Below are positions 42,247 to 53,187 of a stretch of DNA of 64,000 nucleotides, in pieces. The position numbers were made by a program, and so were the translations under genes. How positions within the stretch are numbered: the stretch's first letter is position 1; every line of letters begins with the position of its first letter. The stretch lies in the NCBI RefSeq assembly GCF_004365165.1, contig NZ_SOCH01000003.1:62001-126000 (forward strand). The letters run 5' to 3'. Origin of the DNA: Metamycoplasma hyosynoviae (GTDB lineage: Bacteria > Bacillota_I > Bacilli_A > Mycoplasmatales > Metamycoplasmataceae). Below the pieces are notes generated by a model. That model saw only the letters and a list, made by a program, of their open reading frames with translations, was not told the origin of the DNA and searched no databases.

Positions 42247-43380
42247 ATGAAAATTTTAATGACTTCTGAATCAGTAGGAGCAGGTCATCCTGATAAAATT
42301 TGCGACCAAATAAGTGATGCTATTGTCGATAAACTTTTAGAACAAGATGAAGATTCACGTATAGCATGTGATGTTATTGCCAACGATGATTTTATTTATA
42401 TTGGTGGTCAAATTACAACTAAAGGATATGCTGATACCATTCAAGAAGCGTGAAATGTTTTAAAACCATTAGGATATAAAGAAAATGATTTTAAAATCAT
42501 TAATGCTATTTGCCCACAAAGTGCAGATATTGCCTTAGGAGTGAATAAAACCCAAAATAAAGAATTAGGCGCTGGTGATCAAGGAATTTTATTTGGATAT
42601 GCTACAAATGAAAATGAATTTTATATGCCTTGAACTTTAGTGCTTGCCCATGAATTAATGCGACGTGCTGACGAATTACGTCAAAATGGCTCATTCAAGT
42701 TTGCTAAAGCTGATATGAAAAGCCAAGTTACAATTGAATATGATGATGAAACTAACACACGCAAAATCAAAAAAGTTTTACTTTCAATTCAGCATGATGA
42801 AAACTATGATGAAAAAAGTTTCAAAAAATTCATCAAAGAACAAATTATTGAATTTATCTTAAAGAAATTCAAATTTAACATTGATTGTGAAATTTTAATT
42901 AATCCTACTGGTCGTTTTGTAATCGGCGGTCCTAAAGGCGATACCGGACTTACCGGACGTAAAATTATCGTTGACACTTATGGAGGTTTTGCTCGCCATG
43001 GAGGCGGAGCTTTTAGCGGTAAAGATCCTACAAAAATAGATCGTTCTGCTGCTTATATGGCTCGTTATGTAGCAAAAAACTTAGTAGCAGCAGGAGCAGC
43101 TTCTGAACTTGAAATTCAACTTTCTTATGCAATTGGACTTCCTAGACCCCAAAGTATTTGAATTTCTCATATAAAAGATGGTAAATATCCAGTTGATAAA
43201 ATTATTGCTGTTATTGAAGACATTTTTGATTTAAGCGTGGAAGGTATTATAAATAGCCTATCTTTGAAAAAGATAAAATATAAACCACTTGCAACTTATG
43301 GACATTTTGGAAGACTTGATTTATCACTTCCTTGAGAAAAATTAGACAAAGTAGAAGAAATTAAGAAACTTTTTAAATAA
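42247..43380 (+). CDS. metK: S-adenosylmethionine synthetase
   Basis: 377 aa. Motifs: [29 protein letters not shown] (ATP site), [20 protein letters not shown] and [19 protein letters not shown]. It makes SAM from methionine and ATP, used by RsmI and by the DNA methyltransferase encoded next door. ATG 42247 is four bases after the T-run of the leader terminator and has no free Shine-Dalgarno. Confidence 0.97.
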
Positions 43381-43385
43381 TAATA

Positions 43386-43420
43386 ATAGGGCAGAAATTA
43401 GCTTTCTGCCCTATATTTTT
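43386..43420. terminator. Terminator between metK and the methyltransferase gene
   Basis: ATAGGGCAGAAA (43386-43397) and TTTCTGCCCTAT (43403-43414) form a perfect 12-bp stem followed by T-rich sequence for the plus strand. It overlaps the last codons of the convergent minus-strand gene. Confidence 0.75.
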
Positions 43421-44465
43421 CTCTTATTTTACTTAATGTTACACCATTAACTGAAATTACATCTCATGCATTAATGGGTTTATTAAATATTTTTCTACAC
43501 AATCTATTTGAAGACATTAACTTGCCCTCAAAGGAAATATTTCCATTGATGTCAAAATAAAGTTCATAATCATCACCAATTATTTTTAATTTATCAATAG
43601 TAGAAATATAGTTGTTTTTAATTAAATCTACAAAATCTACTTTTTTGGGTTTGATGTCATAAATAGCATTGATTAGATTGTTTTTACTTTTGTCTTTTGT
43701 GATTTTTTCTAACCTCAAAATACTTTGTTCATAGTATGTTTTATCTTTTTCAAAACCAATATAGTTTCTACCTAACATTTTAGCAGTATGAGCTGTAGTT
43801 GCGGTTCCTGAAAAGGGATCTAAAATTATATCATTTGGTTTTGAACAAGCCAAAATTATTCTTTCTAGTAGTGCGAGTAGTTTTTGTGTTGAATGAACTT
43901 TTTTGCCGCTTTCATCTTTCAATCTTTCGCTTCCTGTGCAAATTGGTAGTTTTCAAACTGATTTCATTTGAGTTCCACCGTTTATATGTTTCATTGTTTT
44001 ATAATTGAAAGTAAATTTAGCTTTGCTATTTTTAGTAACCCAAAGCATAGTTTCTTGTGCATTAACAAATCTAGTTCCACCAAAATTTGGAACAGGATTT
44101 GATTTCTCTCAAACTATTTCATTAATAATTCAAGCACCCATATCTTGTAAAATATATCTCAAGTGGTGGATATTTTGAAAAGATCCTATAACTCATAAAG
44201 AACCATCTTTTTTCAAAACACGCAAACATTCTGCAAGTCACAACTTACATTCTTTATCATATTCTTCTAATGATTCATATTTGTCTCACTCGTCGTCTAC
44301 ACCATCAAATTTTGAACCATCATATCTAATTAAATCTTTTTGCAAGTTCATATTGTAGGGTGGATCTGCAAAAATTAAATCAATTGAATCATTAGGAATT
44401 TGTTTAAATAGTTCAATATTATCTCCTAGTAAAATTTTATTTAAAGGTAAAACATCATCTACCAT
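43398..44465 (-). CDS. DNA adenine-type methyltransferase, HinfI/CcrM-like
   Basis: 355 aa. Order of motifs is beta class: DPPYNMN (motif IV, about residue 34) first, then target region, then motif I DPFSGTATT (about residue 230) and GRNYIGFEKD. DPPY marks N6-adenine (or N4-cytosine) methylation. The C-terminal 70 residues resemble the RAMA-type domain that follows the catalytic part in HinfI/CcrM enzymes, whose site is GANTC, so that site is a fair guess. No restriction enzyme gene is next to it, so it looks solitary. AGAGGG precedes ATG 44463-44465. Five or more Trp are TGA. Confidence 0.88.
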
Positions 44466-44803
44466 TAATGCCCTCTCATTTTTATGGATAAATGCAATTT
44501 CTATTCAATTTCATTAGTATGTTCAATACTATGTATTGAACAAAAACTTTGAAATTATATTTTCTTCATTTGTATATATTTTAATTTTACTATTTGCAAA
44601 TATTTTGCTGCTAAAAATATTAATATATTTTTAGCATAGCGATTTTATAAGCTTTCAAAATCAATCATTAAGTTTCTTCAAAACTTCAAAAAGTGTAAGG
44701 ATAAATAACTTGAATTTACACATATTTATGTAGTTTTCTATGTTTTTTTTGTATTCTTCAAATTTAAGAAGTAAAATTTTTAAAATATATTTTTGAGGCA
44801 AAG
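44466..44803. other. Divergent intergenic region with 10-bp palindrome
   Basis: There is no gene in these 338 bases. TGTTCAATAC (44520-44529) and GTATTGAACA (44533-44542) form a perfect palindrome with a TAT loop near the methyltransferase start, without a T-run, so it resembles an operator. Elsewhere it is AT-rich with an 8-T run (44744-44751) 50 bases before the lipoprotein gene. Confidence 0.5.
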
Positions 44804-46087
44804 ATGAGAAAAATTAAAAAATTAATATTGGGCTTATCTACTTTACTAGTAGCAAGTGGCTCATTTCCGCTAATCGCATTAAGTTGTGTAAAAACTCACC
44901 CCCAAAAACCCGCACAAATAGTAGCAGGTGTTAAAACTAACGACCAATTAAAATTAACAGAAGAACAAGCAAAAAATGCTCCAAAGTCTATTGTTATTAC
45001 TGATGGTGGTCCTTTAAAAGATAAATCTTTTAATCAATCATCTTGAGAAGGATTGATTGCTTTTGGAGAACAAAATAATTTAACATTCGATAAATATGAT
45101 GCTGCTGAAATCAAAGAAAATAAATTTGATGATGGATATAAAGCAGCACTAAACAATGGTTATAAATACTGAATCCTACCAGGATTTTCACACATTGATG
45201 CAATGACCAAATTCTATGCTGCAAATAAAGCTGCTATGAAAGAAAAAGGTGTTGTATTGATTACAATTGACTTTGACTTTTCTAATAAAGCCGATCCTGG
45301 AGATTGTGTAAGTATTTTATACAAAACCAAAGAAGGCGGATTCTTAGCTGGTTATGCAGCAGGTGCTTTCTTAAGTGAAACTGAAACAGCAGAAGCAAAT
45401 AGAACTGTATCATCATTTGGTGGTTCAAATGACCCAGGACCTGGTGATTTCATCGAAGGATTTTACAAAGGTATTTACTACTGAAACACTAAAAATGCAG
45501 GAAAAGAAGTTCATACAAAAGCTAAAAAAGTTGACTTATCTACTGGTTATGAACCTGGACCCACAATGACTGCTTCTATAGATAACGTACTTTCACAAGA
45601 AGCTAAAATGGTTCTTCCAGTAGCGGGATCTGCTACTGATGAAGTACTTTCAAGAGAAAAATTCTCAGACAAATACATCATTGGTGTTGATGTTGATCAA
45701 TCACAAATAGTTGCTAAAAAACAAGAAACATTCTTTACTTCAATTACAAAAGGTATTGGACAAGCTACATATGACGTTGTTTCTGCACTAATTTCAGGAA
45801 AACAATTAGATAAATATGCAACTGGATATGAACCTGGAAAGAAAAATGCACTTTTAAATAAAGGATATAAAGACAACTGAGTAGGAATAGCACCTACAAG
45901 AATACCTGGTGATAAAGGTAAAATTGCTACTGAAGCCTTTGAAAAAGCTAAAAATGTATTCAAAAATCTAGAACAAAAAGATTTAGAATGATTAAACTCA
46001 AAACGTTCTAAATTAGAAGCTGGATCTATAGAACACAAAGATAGTCAAGAAACTATCGATGCATTATCAGAACTATTATTTAAATAG
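44804..46087 (+). CDS. BMP-family nucleoside-type ABC transporter lipoprotein
   Basis: 427 aa. The signal peptide ends in LIALSC, giving a lipid-anchored Cys at residue 26. BMP/PnrA features: ITDGGPLKDKSFNQSSWEG at the start of the mature domain, GGFLAGYAAGAFLS and FIEGFYKGI, IGVDVDQSQ near the end. It binds nucleosides or related solutes outside and hands them to the permeases encoded downstream. Mycoplasmas take up all nucleosides, so it is probably important. The orthologue in several species is the immunodominant P48-type lipoprotein. Confidence 0.9.
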
Positions 46088-46120
46088 TTCTTTTTTGATA
46101 TTACATTAAATTTTAATATT

Positions 46121-47680
46121 ATGAATGCTATAGAATTCAGGAATATAACAAAAGAATTTCCCGGCATTCGAGCAAATGAAGATATAAGTTTTACCGTCAA
46201 AAAAGGTAGCATTCATGCTCTTATCGGCGAAAATGGTGCCGGTAAAAGTACGCTTATGTCTATTTTGTTTGGATTGTACGAACCAACTGCTGGTGAAATT
46301 CTTATAAATGAAAACAAAGTATTTTTCAAAGGGCCTAATGACGCTAATGCATTAGGTATTGGTATGGTTCATCAACACTTTAAATTAGTTGATGTTTATT
46401 CTAATTTAGATAACATCATTTTAGGTGCTGAATGAACTAAAAAAGGTTATATTATTGACCGTAATATAGCCATTAAAAAAATCAAAGCATTGCAAGAAAT
46501 TTATGATCTTCATTTTGATTTGAATCAAAAAAGTGGACAAGCCACTGTTGCAGTTCAACAAAAAGTTGAAATTATGAAAATGTTATACCGTGACAATGAC
46601 ATTTTAATTTTTGATGAACCTACTGCTGTGTTAACTGAAAAAGAAATTCAAGGACTTTTAAAATCTTTCAAGATTTTTAAAGCCTCTGGTAAAACCATTG
46701 TTTTTATTTCACATAAACTAAAAGAAATAGAACAAGTTGCTGATTATGCTACTGTACTTAGAAAAGGCAAAGTAGCTGGTAATTTTGAAATGAAGAATTC
46801 AAAAATGGAACAAATTATTGAAGCAATGGTTGGTTCTAAAGTTGAAGTTATTCAAAATGATGGCAAGAAATATTCAGATGACATAATCTTTGAGCTTGAA
46901 GGTATTTCGACCAAAAAAGAATATAAAAACTTACACGATTTATCATTAAAAATTCATAGTGGTGAAATATTTGCTATAGCTGGTGTTGAAGGAAATGGTC
47001 AAAATGAACTTGAAAAAGTTTGTTCAGGAATGATAAAACCTTCTGCTGGAAAAATTTCAATGAAAATCGCAAATGCTAGTGGTGAAGGTAAATCATTAGT
47101 TGATATAACTAATGTTAATGTCTATAAAAGAAGTAAATCTAAAATGGCATATGTTCCTGCTGATAGACACCACCACGGACTTATACTAGATTATTCAATT
47201 CATGAAAATGCAATCATTAGAAGATTGTGAGATCCACAGTTTCAAAAAATGGGATTTTTGAAAAAATCCGCAATTAGAAAATATGTTGATCAAATAATTA
47301 AAGAATATGATGTTCGTGGATCTCATAATGGATATGGCTTTGCTCGTTCAATGTCGGGTGGTAATCAGCAAAAATTCATTGTAGGACGTGAATTTACATC
47401 AGAACATGATTTTATTATCATAGTTCAACCTACACGTGGGCTTGACATCGGTGCTATTAATAATATTCACAATAGAATATTAGCTGAAAAAACAGCAGGT
47501 AAAGCTATTCTATTAATATCATATGAACTTGATGAAGTAATAGCACTCGCTGACACAATTGCCGTAATCAATGAAGGACATTTGATGTTAACAAAACCTG
47601 CACGTGAGCTAACACGTGCAGAAATCGGAAAATATATGATTTCATCAGCTAAAAATAAAGGAGGAGTAAATGCAAAATAG
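46121..47680 (+). CDS. BMP-type ABC transporter ATPase, two nucleotide-binding domains
   Basis: 519 aa. Domain 1: Walker A GENGAGKST (about residue 37), Walker B ILIFDEPTAVL (about 163), with a poor signature. Domain 2: degenerate Walker A GVEGNGQNE, good signature MSGGNQQKF and QPTRGLDIG. This is the YufO/MglA layout of fused ATPases for nucleoside and sugar importers. No Shine-Dalgarno is seen before ATG 46121. Its end overlaps the next gene by 11 bases. Confidence 0.93.
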
Positions 47681-49673
47681 TGAAATTGATACATCAAAAT
47701 TAAATTTTTGAGAAAAGCTTCGCTTTTTCTTTCGTTTAGAACAAACAAAGTCTAATGCTAGAAAAGTAATTTCATCTATTTGATCAATTGTTTTTGGACT
47801 ACTTTTTTCACTAGCATTTATTGCTATTGTTACCAAAAATAACCCTTTTCTATTTTTTAGCATTTTATTTAAAAGTTTGCGTGGTACTGGACAACGTAGC
47901 TTTTTCTAATATCTTTTAGTATTTGGTTTTATTGGACTAAGTTCAGCAATTGGTTTTAAATCCGGCTTATTTAATATTGGTATAAGTGGCCAAATGATGT
48001 CAGCTGGATTTACCACATTTGCTATTTTCATAATGCGCAAGCAAGGAAATATGACTGGTGGATATTTATTCTTATCATTGATGCTTTCAATGATAGTAGC
48101 ATTTCTATTTTCCTTAGTTGCAGGTGCTTTAAAAGCTTATTTAAATGTTCATGAAGTTATATCAACAATTCTAATTAACTGAATTATAGTCAATATTTGT
48201 CTTGCATTTTTCACCCGTGATTCTAATTTATTTGGTGAATATGCAAAACCATTTCTAGGCATTAAACCAGGAACTTCAGGAGTCTTTTCTATATCTAAGA
48301 ATGTTGAAAACATTTTTCTAACATTTGGATATATCCTACTAATAGCTTCAATTGTAACCTTGTGAGGTATCTACCGTTTTACAACATTGGGTTACAAACT
48401 TAGAATGTTAGGACTTTCTAAAACCAATGGACAATACATGGGAATTAATGAAAAATTAATTACTATGCTTGTTATGGGAATTTCTGGACTATTTGCTGGA
48501 ATTGGTGGATTTTACTTTTTTGTAGTAAAAGAAAAAAGTTTTAATAGTATATCCTCTCCTCACAACCTAGGATTTGAAGCAATTGCAATTTCGCTTCTAG
48601 CATTAAATTCTCCTATTGGAATTTCATTTACTTCGCTATTTTATGCATTATTATACAACGGTCAAAGTTACACTCAACTAGCTCCTTTATATTTACCAGC
48701 TGATTATTATGGAATTGTAACTTCATTAATCTTATATCTAGCTGCAATTAGTCAAGTATTAAACAATTTCAAACCAATGAATTTCATTTGAAGATGAATT
48801 GTCATAAAATCCCATCCTTTTGCTAAAAATTACTCTGCTAGTTATAAATGCAAGCAAAAAATAGATCATTTAGAATACAAAAAACAAGTTATATTAACCA
48901 AAATTGATTTAACAATTGATGAAACTAATAAAGATAAACTTCTAACTAAGTATTTATCAATGATCAACAGTATTGATAAAAAAATTCACTTATTAAAAAA
49001 AGAGCATACTCTCTTACTAAGAAAAATAGAATTAATGCTACCTTATGCTAGTGATTTAAAAAATGTAAGTGAATTAAAATTAAAACTTATCACACTTTCA
49101 AAAGAATTAAAAGTTTTACAAAAATCTAATGAAAGTGTCACTGAAACTCATAAAAATGAAGTTATAACTGAAATTAATTCAATCAAAACTCAAATCACTA
49201 ACACACAAACTAATTTAAAATTAAGTTTTGAAAAAATAGCTTCATTAACTCATAGCGGAATCAAAGATTTTATTCCGCTTACCCTTGAAGAATTTACTAA
49301 ACAATTTACTATAAGTCAAACTTCAAAAGTTCAAAGTATTAAAAGCTTAAAACAAAAAGCAAATCAACAAGAAAAAGATTTACTTTTAAAAACACTTGAC
49401 AGCCAAAGTAATAAAACAAGTATTGCTGTTGCTGAAAACTTCCAAAGAATTTCTATTTTAAAAAGAGAATTAAATGAGCAAATCACTTCTTTAAAAGGAA
49501 ATCAACAATATAATCTTAAACAAAACTATAAATCAGCTAAATTTACGCTCAAAAATGAATACAACAAAAATGTAAATGCACTTTATGAAGAAAAAATGTA
49601 TTACATTAAAGAATACTTGAATCTACTGTTCGGTAAATCTTCTGCCACTAGCAATACAAAAGGAGGCAATTAA
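47670..49673 (+). pseudogene. BMP-type ABC permease 1, interrupted by in-frame TAA
   Basis: ATG 47670 is preceded by AAGGAGGAG. The frame holds a normal permease start (79 codons), then TAA at 47907-47909, and continues in the same frame with the family core (GFKSGLFNIGISGQMM, VAGALKAYLNVHEVISTILIN) to TAA 49671-49673. A single base change from CAA, AAA or GAA would explain it. The product without the stop would be about 667 residues. The permease core ends near nucleotide 48780 and is followed by about 290 residues of Lys/Glu/Ser coiled coil, which ordinary YufP-type permeases lack. The partner genes on both sides are intact. A sequencing error cannot be excluded. Confidence 0.75.
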
Positions 49674-50623
49674 TGAATTTATTTAATGCAATTTATTCAT
49701 CAATGATTTTATACTTTTGTATCTTCGTCCTAGCTTCTATTGGTGGAATGTTTAGTGAAAAAGTTGGAATAGTTAACGTTGGTATTAATGGAATTATGGT
49801 AATAGGAGCTACATCTTATATCATCTTCCAAGATATTATCACAAGAATATTTGGTGTAGCTGGTGCTTCTAGTATGCTATGACAACTTATAGCACTACCA
49901 ATTTCTGCTGGCATTGCTGGATGTTATGCATTACTCCATGGTCTTGCTACAATTAAACTAAAAAGTGAACATACCATTTCGGGATTTGCAATAAATCTAC
50001 TAGCTACTGGAATTTGTTTCATTTTGCTTGGGATTTTTGGACATGGTTCAAAAGCACCATATACAAACATAAACGAACTAAAATATTCAGTTATAGATTC
50101 AGCAGGTCGTTCTTGAGAAATAATTTCATTTAAACTAGTTCTAACAATTGCAATTATAGTAGGTTCATTTATTGTTTTAAATAAAACAATATGAGGACTA
50201 CGTTTCAGATCAATTGGTGAAAATCCACAAGCAGCTGATGTTGCGGGAATTAATGTTAATAAATATAAATGACAAGGAATTTTCATTTCGGGTGTTATTG
50301 CAGGAGTTGCTGGAGTTATATTTGCTCAAGAATTTAGTAGTGATTTAAAAACTGGTGACGTGCGTGGGTTTGGATATTTAGCACTTGCTATTATGATTAT
50401 GGGTCAATGAAACATTGGATTAATTACTGTAATTACTTTCATATTTGCCTTACTATATTCATTTTCATACTACTCGGGAACATTTATCTATGAACTAAAA
50501 CATTACCGTGATATACTAAATTTAGTTCCTTATCTAGTAACAATAATTGTGGTTATGGCAACAGCTAAAAAATCACATGCCCCAGCAGCCGTCGGGATTA
50601 ACTACGATAAAACACTGCGCTAA
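49673..50623 (+). CDS. BMP-type ABC permease 2
   Basis: 316 aa, with eight or more membrane segments. The signature region EKVGIVNVGINGIMVIGA near residue 30 and the loop WGLRFRSIGENPQAADVAGINV match the YufQ family. The ATG shares one base with the stop of permease 1 (TAATG), so translation is coupled. It forms the channel with permease 1. Followed by a strong terminator. Confidence 0.92.
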
Positions 50624-50655
50624 TTTATTAATAAAAAACTTTCGTCTTACGAACA

Positions 50656-50690
50656 AACTACCACATCGCAGTGTGGTAGTTTTTTAATTT
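50656..50690 (+). terminator. Terminator of the BMP transporter operon
   Basis: AACTACCACA (50656-50665) and TGTGGTAGTT (50676-50685) form a perfect 10-bp stem around a hexanucleotide loop, followed by T. Confidence 0.8.
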
Positions 50691-50730
50691 AAACTACAGT
50701 CCAACCACCCAAAGATTCACTTTCACAAAA

Positions 50731-50761
50731 TTAACATTTTTAAGGGTTTATAAACTATAAT
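50731..50761 (+). promoter_or_regulatory. apt promoter, probably leaderless transcript
   Basis: TATAAT (50756-50761) stands only nine bases before the apt ATG (50771), with TTAACA (50731-50736) as possible -35. The transcript would start at or within a few bases of the start codon, and no Shine-Dalgarno is present. Confidence 0.6.
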
Positions 50762-50770
50762 ATTTGAATT

Positions 50771-51289
50771 ATGGACTTGAAAAAATATATTCGTACAGTA
50801 AAAGATTTTCCTAAGCCAGGAATTTCATTTAAAGATATTTCTTTACTTTTAGCAAATGGCGAAGCTTTGCATTACACCATTGAAAAAATGGCAGATTTAG
50901 CAAAAGATGCTGACATAATTGTAGGACCAGATGCACGTGGATTTTTATTTGGAACCCCAGTTGCTGCTAAATTAAAAAAACCTTTTATTATGGTACGTAA
51001 AAAAGGTAAACTTCCAGGCGACGTTGTAAGTTGTGATTATGGTCTTGAATATGGAAGAAATGTACTTGAACTGCAAAAAGGCGTAACAAAACCAGGACAA
51101 AAAGCAGTTATTATAGATGATGTTCTTGCAACTGGTGGAACATTAGAAGCTATTATAAAATTATTAGAATCAGAAAAAGTTGATGTTTCAAAAATTATTG
51201 TATTAATGGAATTAGAAGGTTTTGATGCTCGAAAGAGATTAAAATGTGATGTGGAAAATCTAATTTTCATTGGCGAAAATGAACAATAA
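50771..51289 (+). CDS. apt: Adenine phosphoribosyltransferase
   Basis: 172 aa. PRPP-binding motif VIIDDVLATGGT near residue 118, upstream GPDARGFLFGTPVA and KPFIMVRKKGKLPG. It converts adenine and PRPP to AMP, the purine salvage route of an organism that cannot make purines. Three bases separate it from pepF, so the two are probably cotranscribed. Confidence 0.96.
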   Translation: MDLKKYIRTVKDFPKPGISFKDISLLLANGEALHYTIEKMADLAKDADIIVGPDARGFLFGTPVAAKLKKPFIMVRKKGKLPGDVVSCDYGLEYGRNVLELQKGVTKPGQKAVIIDDVLATGGTLEAIIKLLESEKVDVSKIIVLMELEGFDARKRLKCDVENLIFIGENEQ

Positions 51290-51292
51290 AAT

Positions 51293-53128
51293 ATGCAAAA
51301 AATTAAAAAATATAAAACATATGTCGATATTCCTACAAAATACAAGTGAGATTTAGAAGACATTTTAGAAGGTAAAACTATTCAAGAGTATATCGATGAA
51401 TATTTTTTACTTTGCGAAGAACAAATCAAAATCAAAGATAGTAAATATGAAAATATTGAAAACTACATTCAGTTTTTAAAATTAAGTGAAAAATCAATAC
51501 TTTTAAAAAACAAAATCACAAATTATTTATCTAATAGACTTAATATCAACCTAGTTGATAATGAAATTAATGCTATATCAAATGATTTTGAACAAAAATC
51601 ACAAGCTTATGACATTAAAATGGGAAGTGAGCTAAATAATTTATATAAAAATAAAGATAAAATAACTTCTTGACTAAATGACTCGCGCCTAAAAGATATT
51701 AAAAAAGATCTAGAATTTACTTTAAAGCAATTCGACCATAAATTGGATGAAAAAATCGAATCTTATTTAAATGATACTGCTATTTCTAATCCTTCTATGG
51801 AAGAACTATTCAGTATTTTAACTAATGTTGAAATTAAATTTGAAGATGTATTGTCTTCAAAAGGTGAAAAATTTCCTCTAACAGAATCAAATAGAAGCCT
51901 TTTAATGAAAAATTTAGATGAAACTGTACGTAAAAATGCTTATTTTAATTACTTTAATGGCTTTTTAAAACATAAAGACACATTAACTAAGTTTTTATAT
52001 AACCACTTCAAAAAAATGTCGGTTGAATCACTCTACCGTAAATATCCTTCAACCATTAACGCTATTTTAGAAGATGATCAAATAAATGAAAACTTGCTTT
52101 CAAATTTATTTGCTACTGTTATAGAAAAATCAAAGATTTTTACTAAATTCAAAAAATACAAAAAAATGTTTTTTGAAAAGAAATTTGGCAAAAAATTTGA
52201 AAAATGAGATTCGTCGGTTGATTTAGTGAATATCAAAAACACTTATTCAATCGAAGAAATGCAGCAAACTGTACTTGATGCATTGAATGTAATGCCTGAA
52301 GAATATCGCAAGCTTGCTTCAAAAGCAATCAATGAAAAATGAATTGATTATATTGAAACAAGTTCAAAAATGAGTGGTGCTTATTCAATTGGTGAAACTT
52401 ATGGTATTAATAAAAAATACATTTTAATGAATTTTGATGGCACAATCAATTCACTTTTCACCTTAATTCATGAACTGGGACATTCAATGCATTCTTATTA
52501 TTCAGATAAGTCTAATTCTATATTTAGAAGTTCTTATCCTTTATTTTTAGCAGAAATAGCCTCAATATTTAATGAACTCCTTCTTAGTGATTACTTAATC
52601 ACGCACGCTAAATCTGATGAAGAAAAGTTTTATTTATTAAATCAAGATATTAATAATTTCATAGGAACGGTGTTGATTCAAACTATTTGAGCTAATTTCG
52701 AATATGAACTTTATAATGGGATTGATAAAGGCAAATTTCTAAATTCATATCCTGAAATGGAAAAACTATATTCTGAGGTTTATAATAGATATAGTCATTC
52801 TACAAAATTGAAATTAGGTGACAAAGAAAACATTTATTCTGTTACCATTCCACATTTCTACTATGGCTTTTATGTATACAAATATGCTCTTGGATACATT
52901 ATTGCAAATTCATTTTTCTTAGATTATAAAATGCAAGGAAGTGTGTCACTGCAAAACTATATCGCCAACTTTTTATGTTCGGGTGATAGGTCTTGACCTA
53001 CTGAAACATTAAAAAATTGTGGTATTGATGTCTATAAAAGTGAAGTTTATGACAAAGCTTTTAAAACTATCGATGAAAAAATTGAAGAATATATCAAACT
53101 AGGCAAAAAAATATTCTTTAATAAATAA
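51293..53128 (+). CDS. pepF: Oligoendopeptidase F
   Basis: 611 aa, usual length for M3 family PepF. The zinc site is HELGHSMH at about residue 398, with the Glu ligand in [11 protein letters not shown] about 28 residues later. C-terminal [16 protein letters not shown] is the conserved substrate region. It cuts peptides of about 6-20 residues in the cytosol, feeding amino-acid supply. About ten Trp are TGA. ATG 51293, without clear Shine-Dalgarno, so coupled to apt. Confidence 0.95.
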
Positions 53129-53133
53129 AATTT

Positions 53134-53160
53134 CTAGCACTCTTTTTTATAAAGTGCTAA
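53134..53160 (+). promoter_or_regulatory. CIRCE-type operator (HrcA site) before lon
   Basis: CTAGCACTC, nine bases, AAGTGCTAA: this is the CIRCE inverted repeat (TTAGCACTC-N9-GAGTGCTAA) with two differences. TATACT at 53163-53168 is the likely -10 box. HrcA bound here would repress lon at normal temperature. Confidence 0.85.
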
Positions 53161-53187
53161 AATATACTAGTAATGAAGGAGTTGAAT

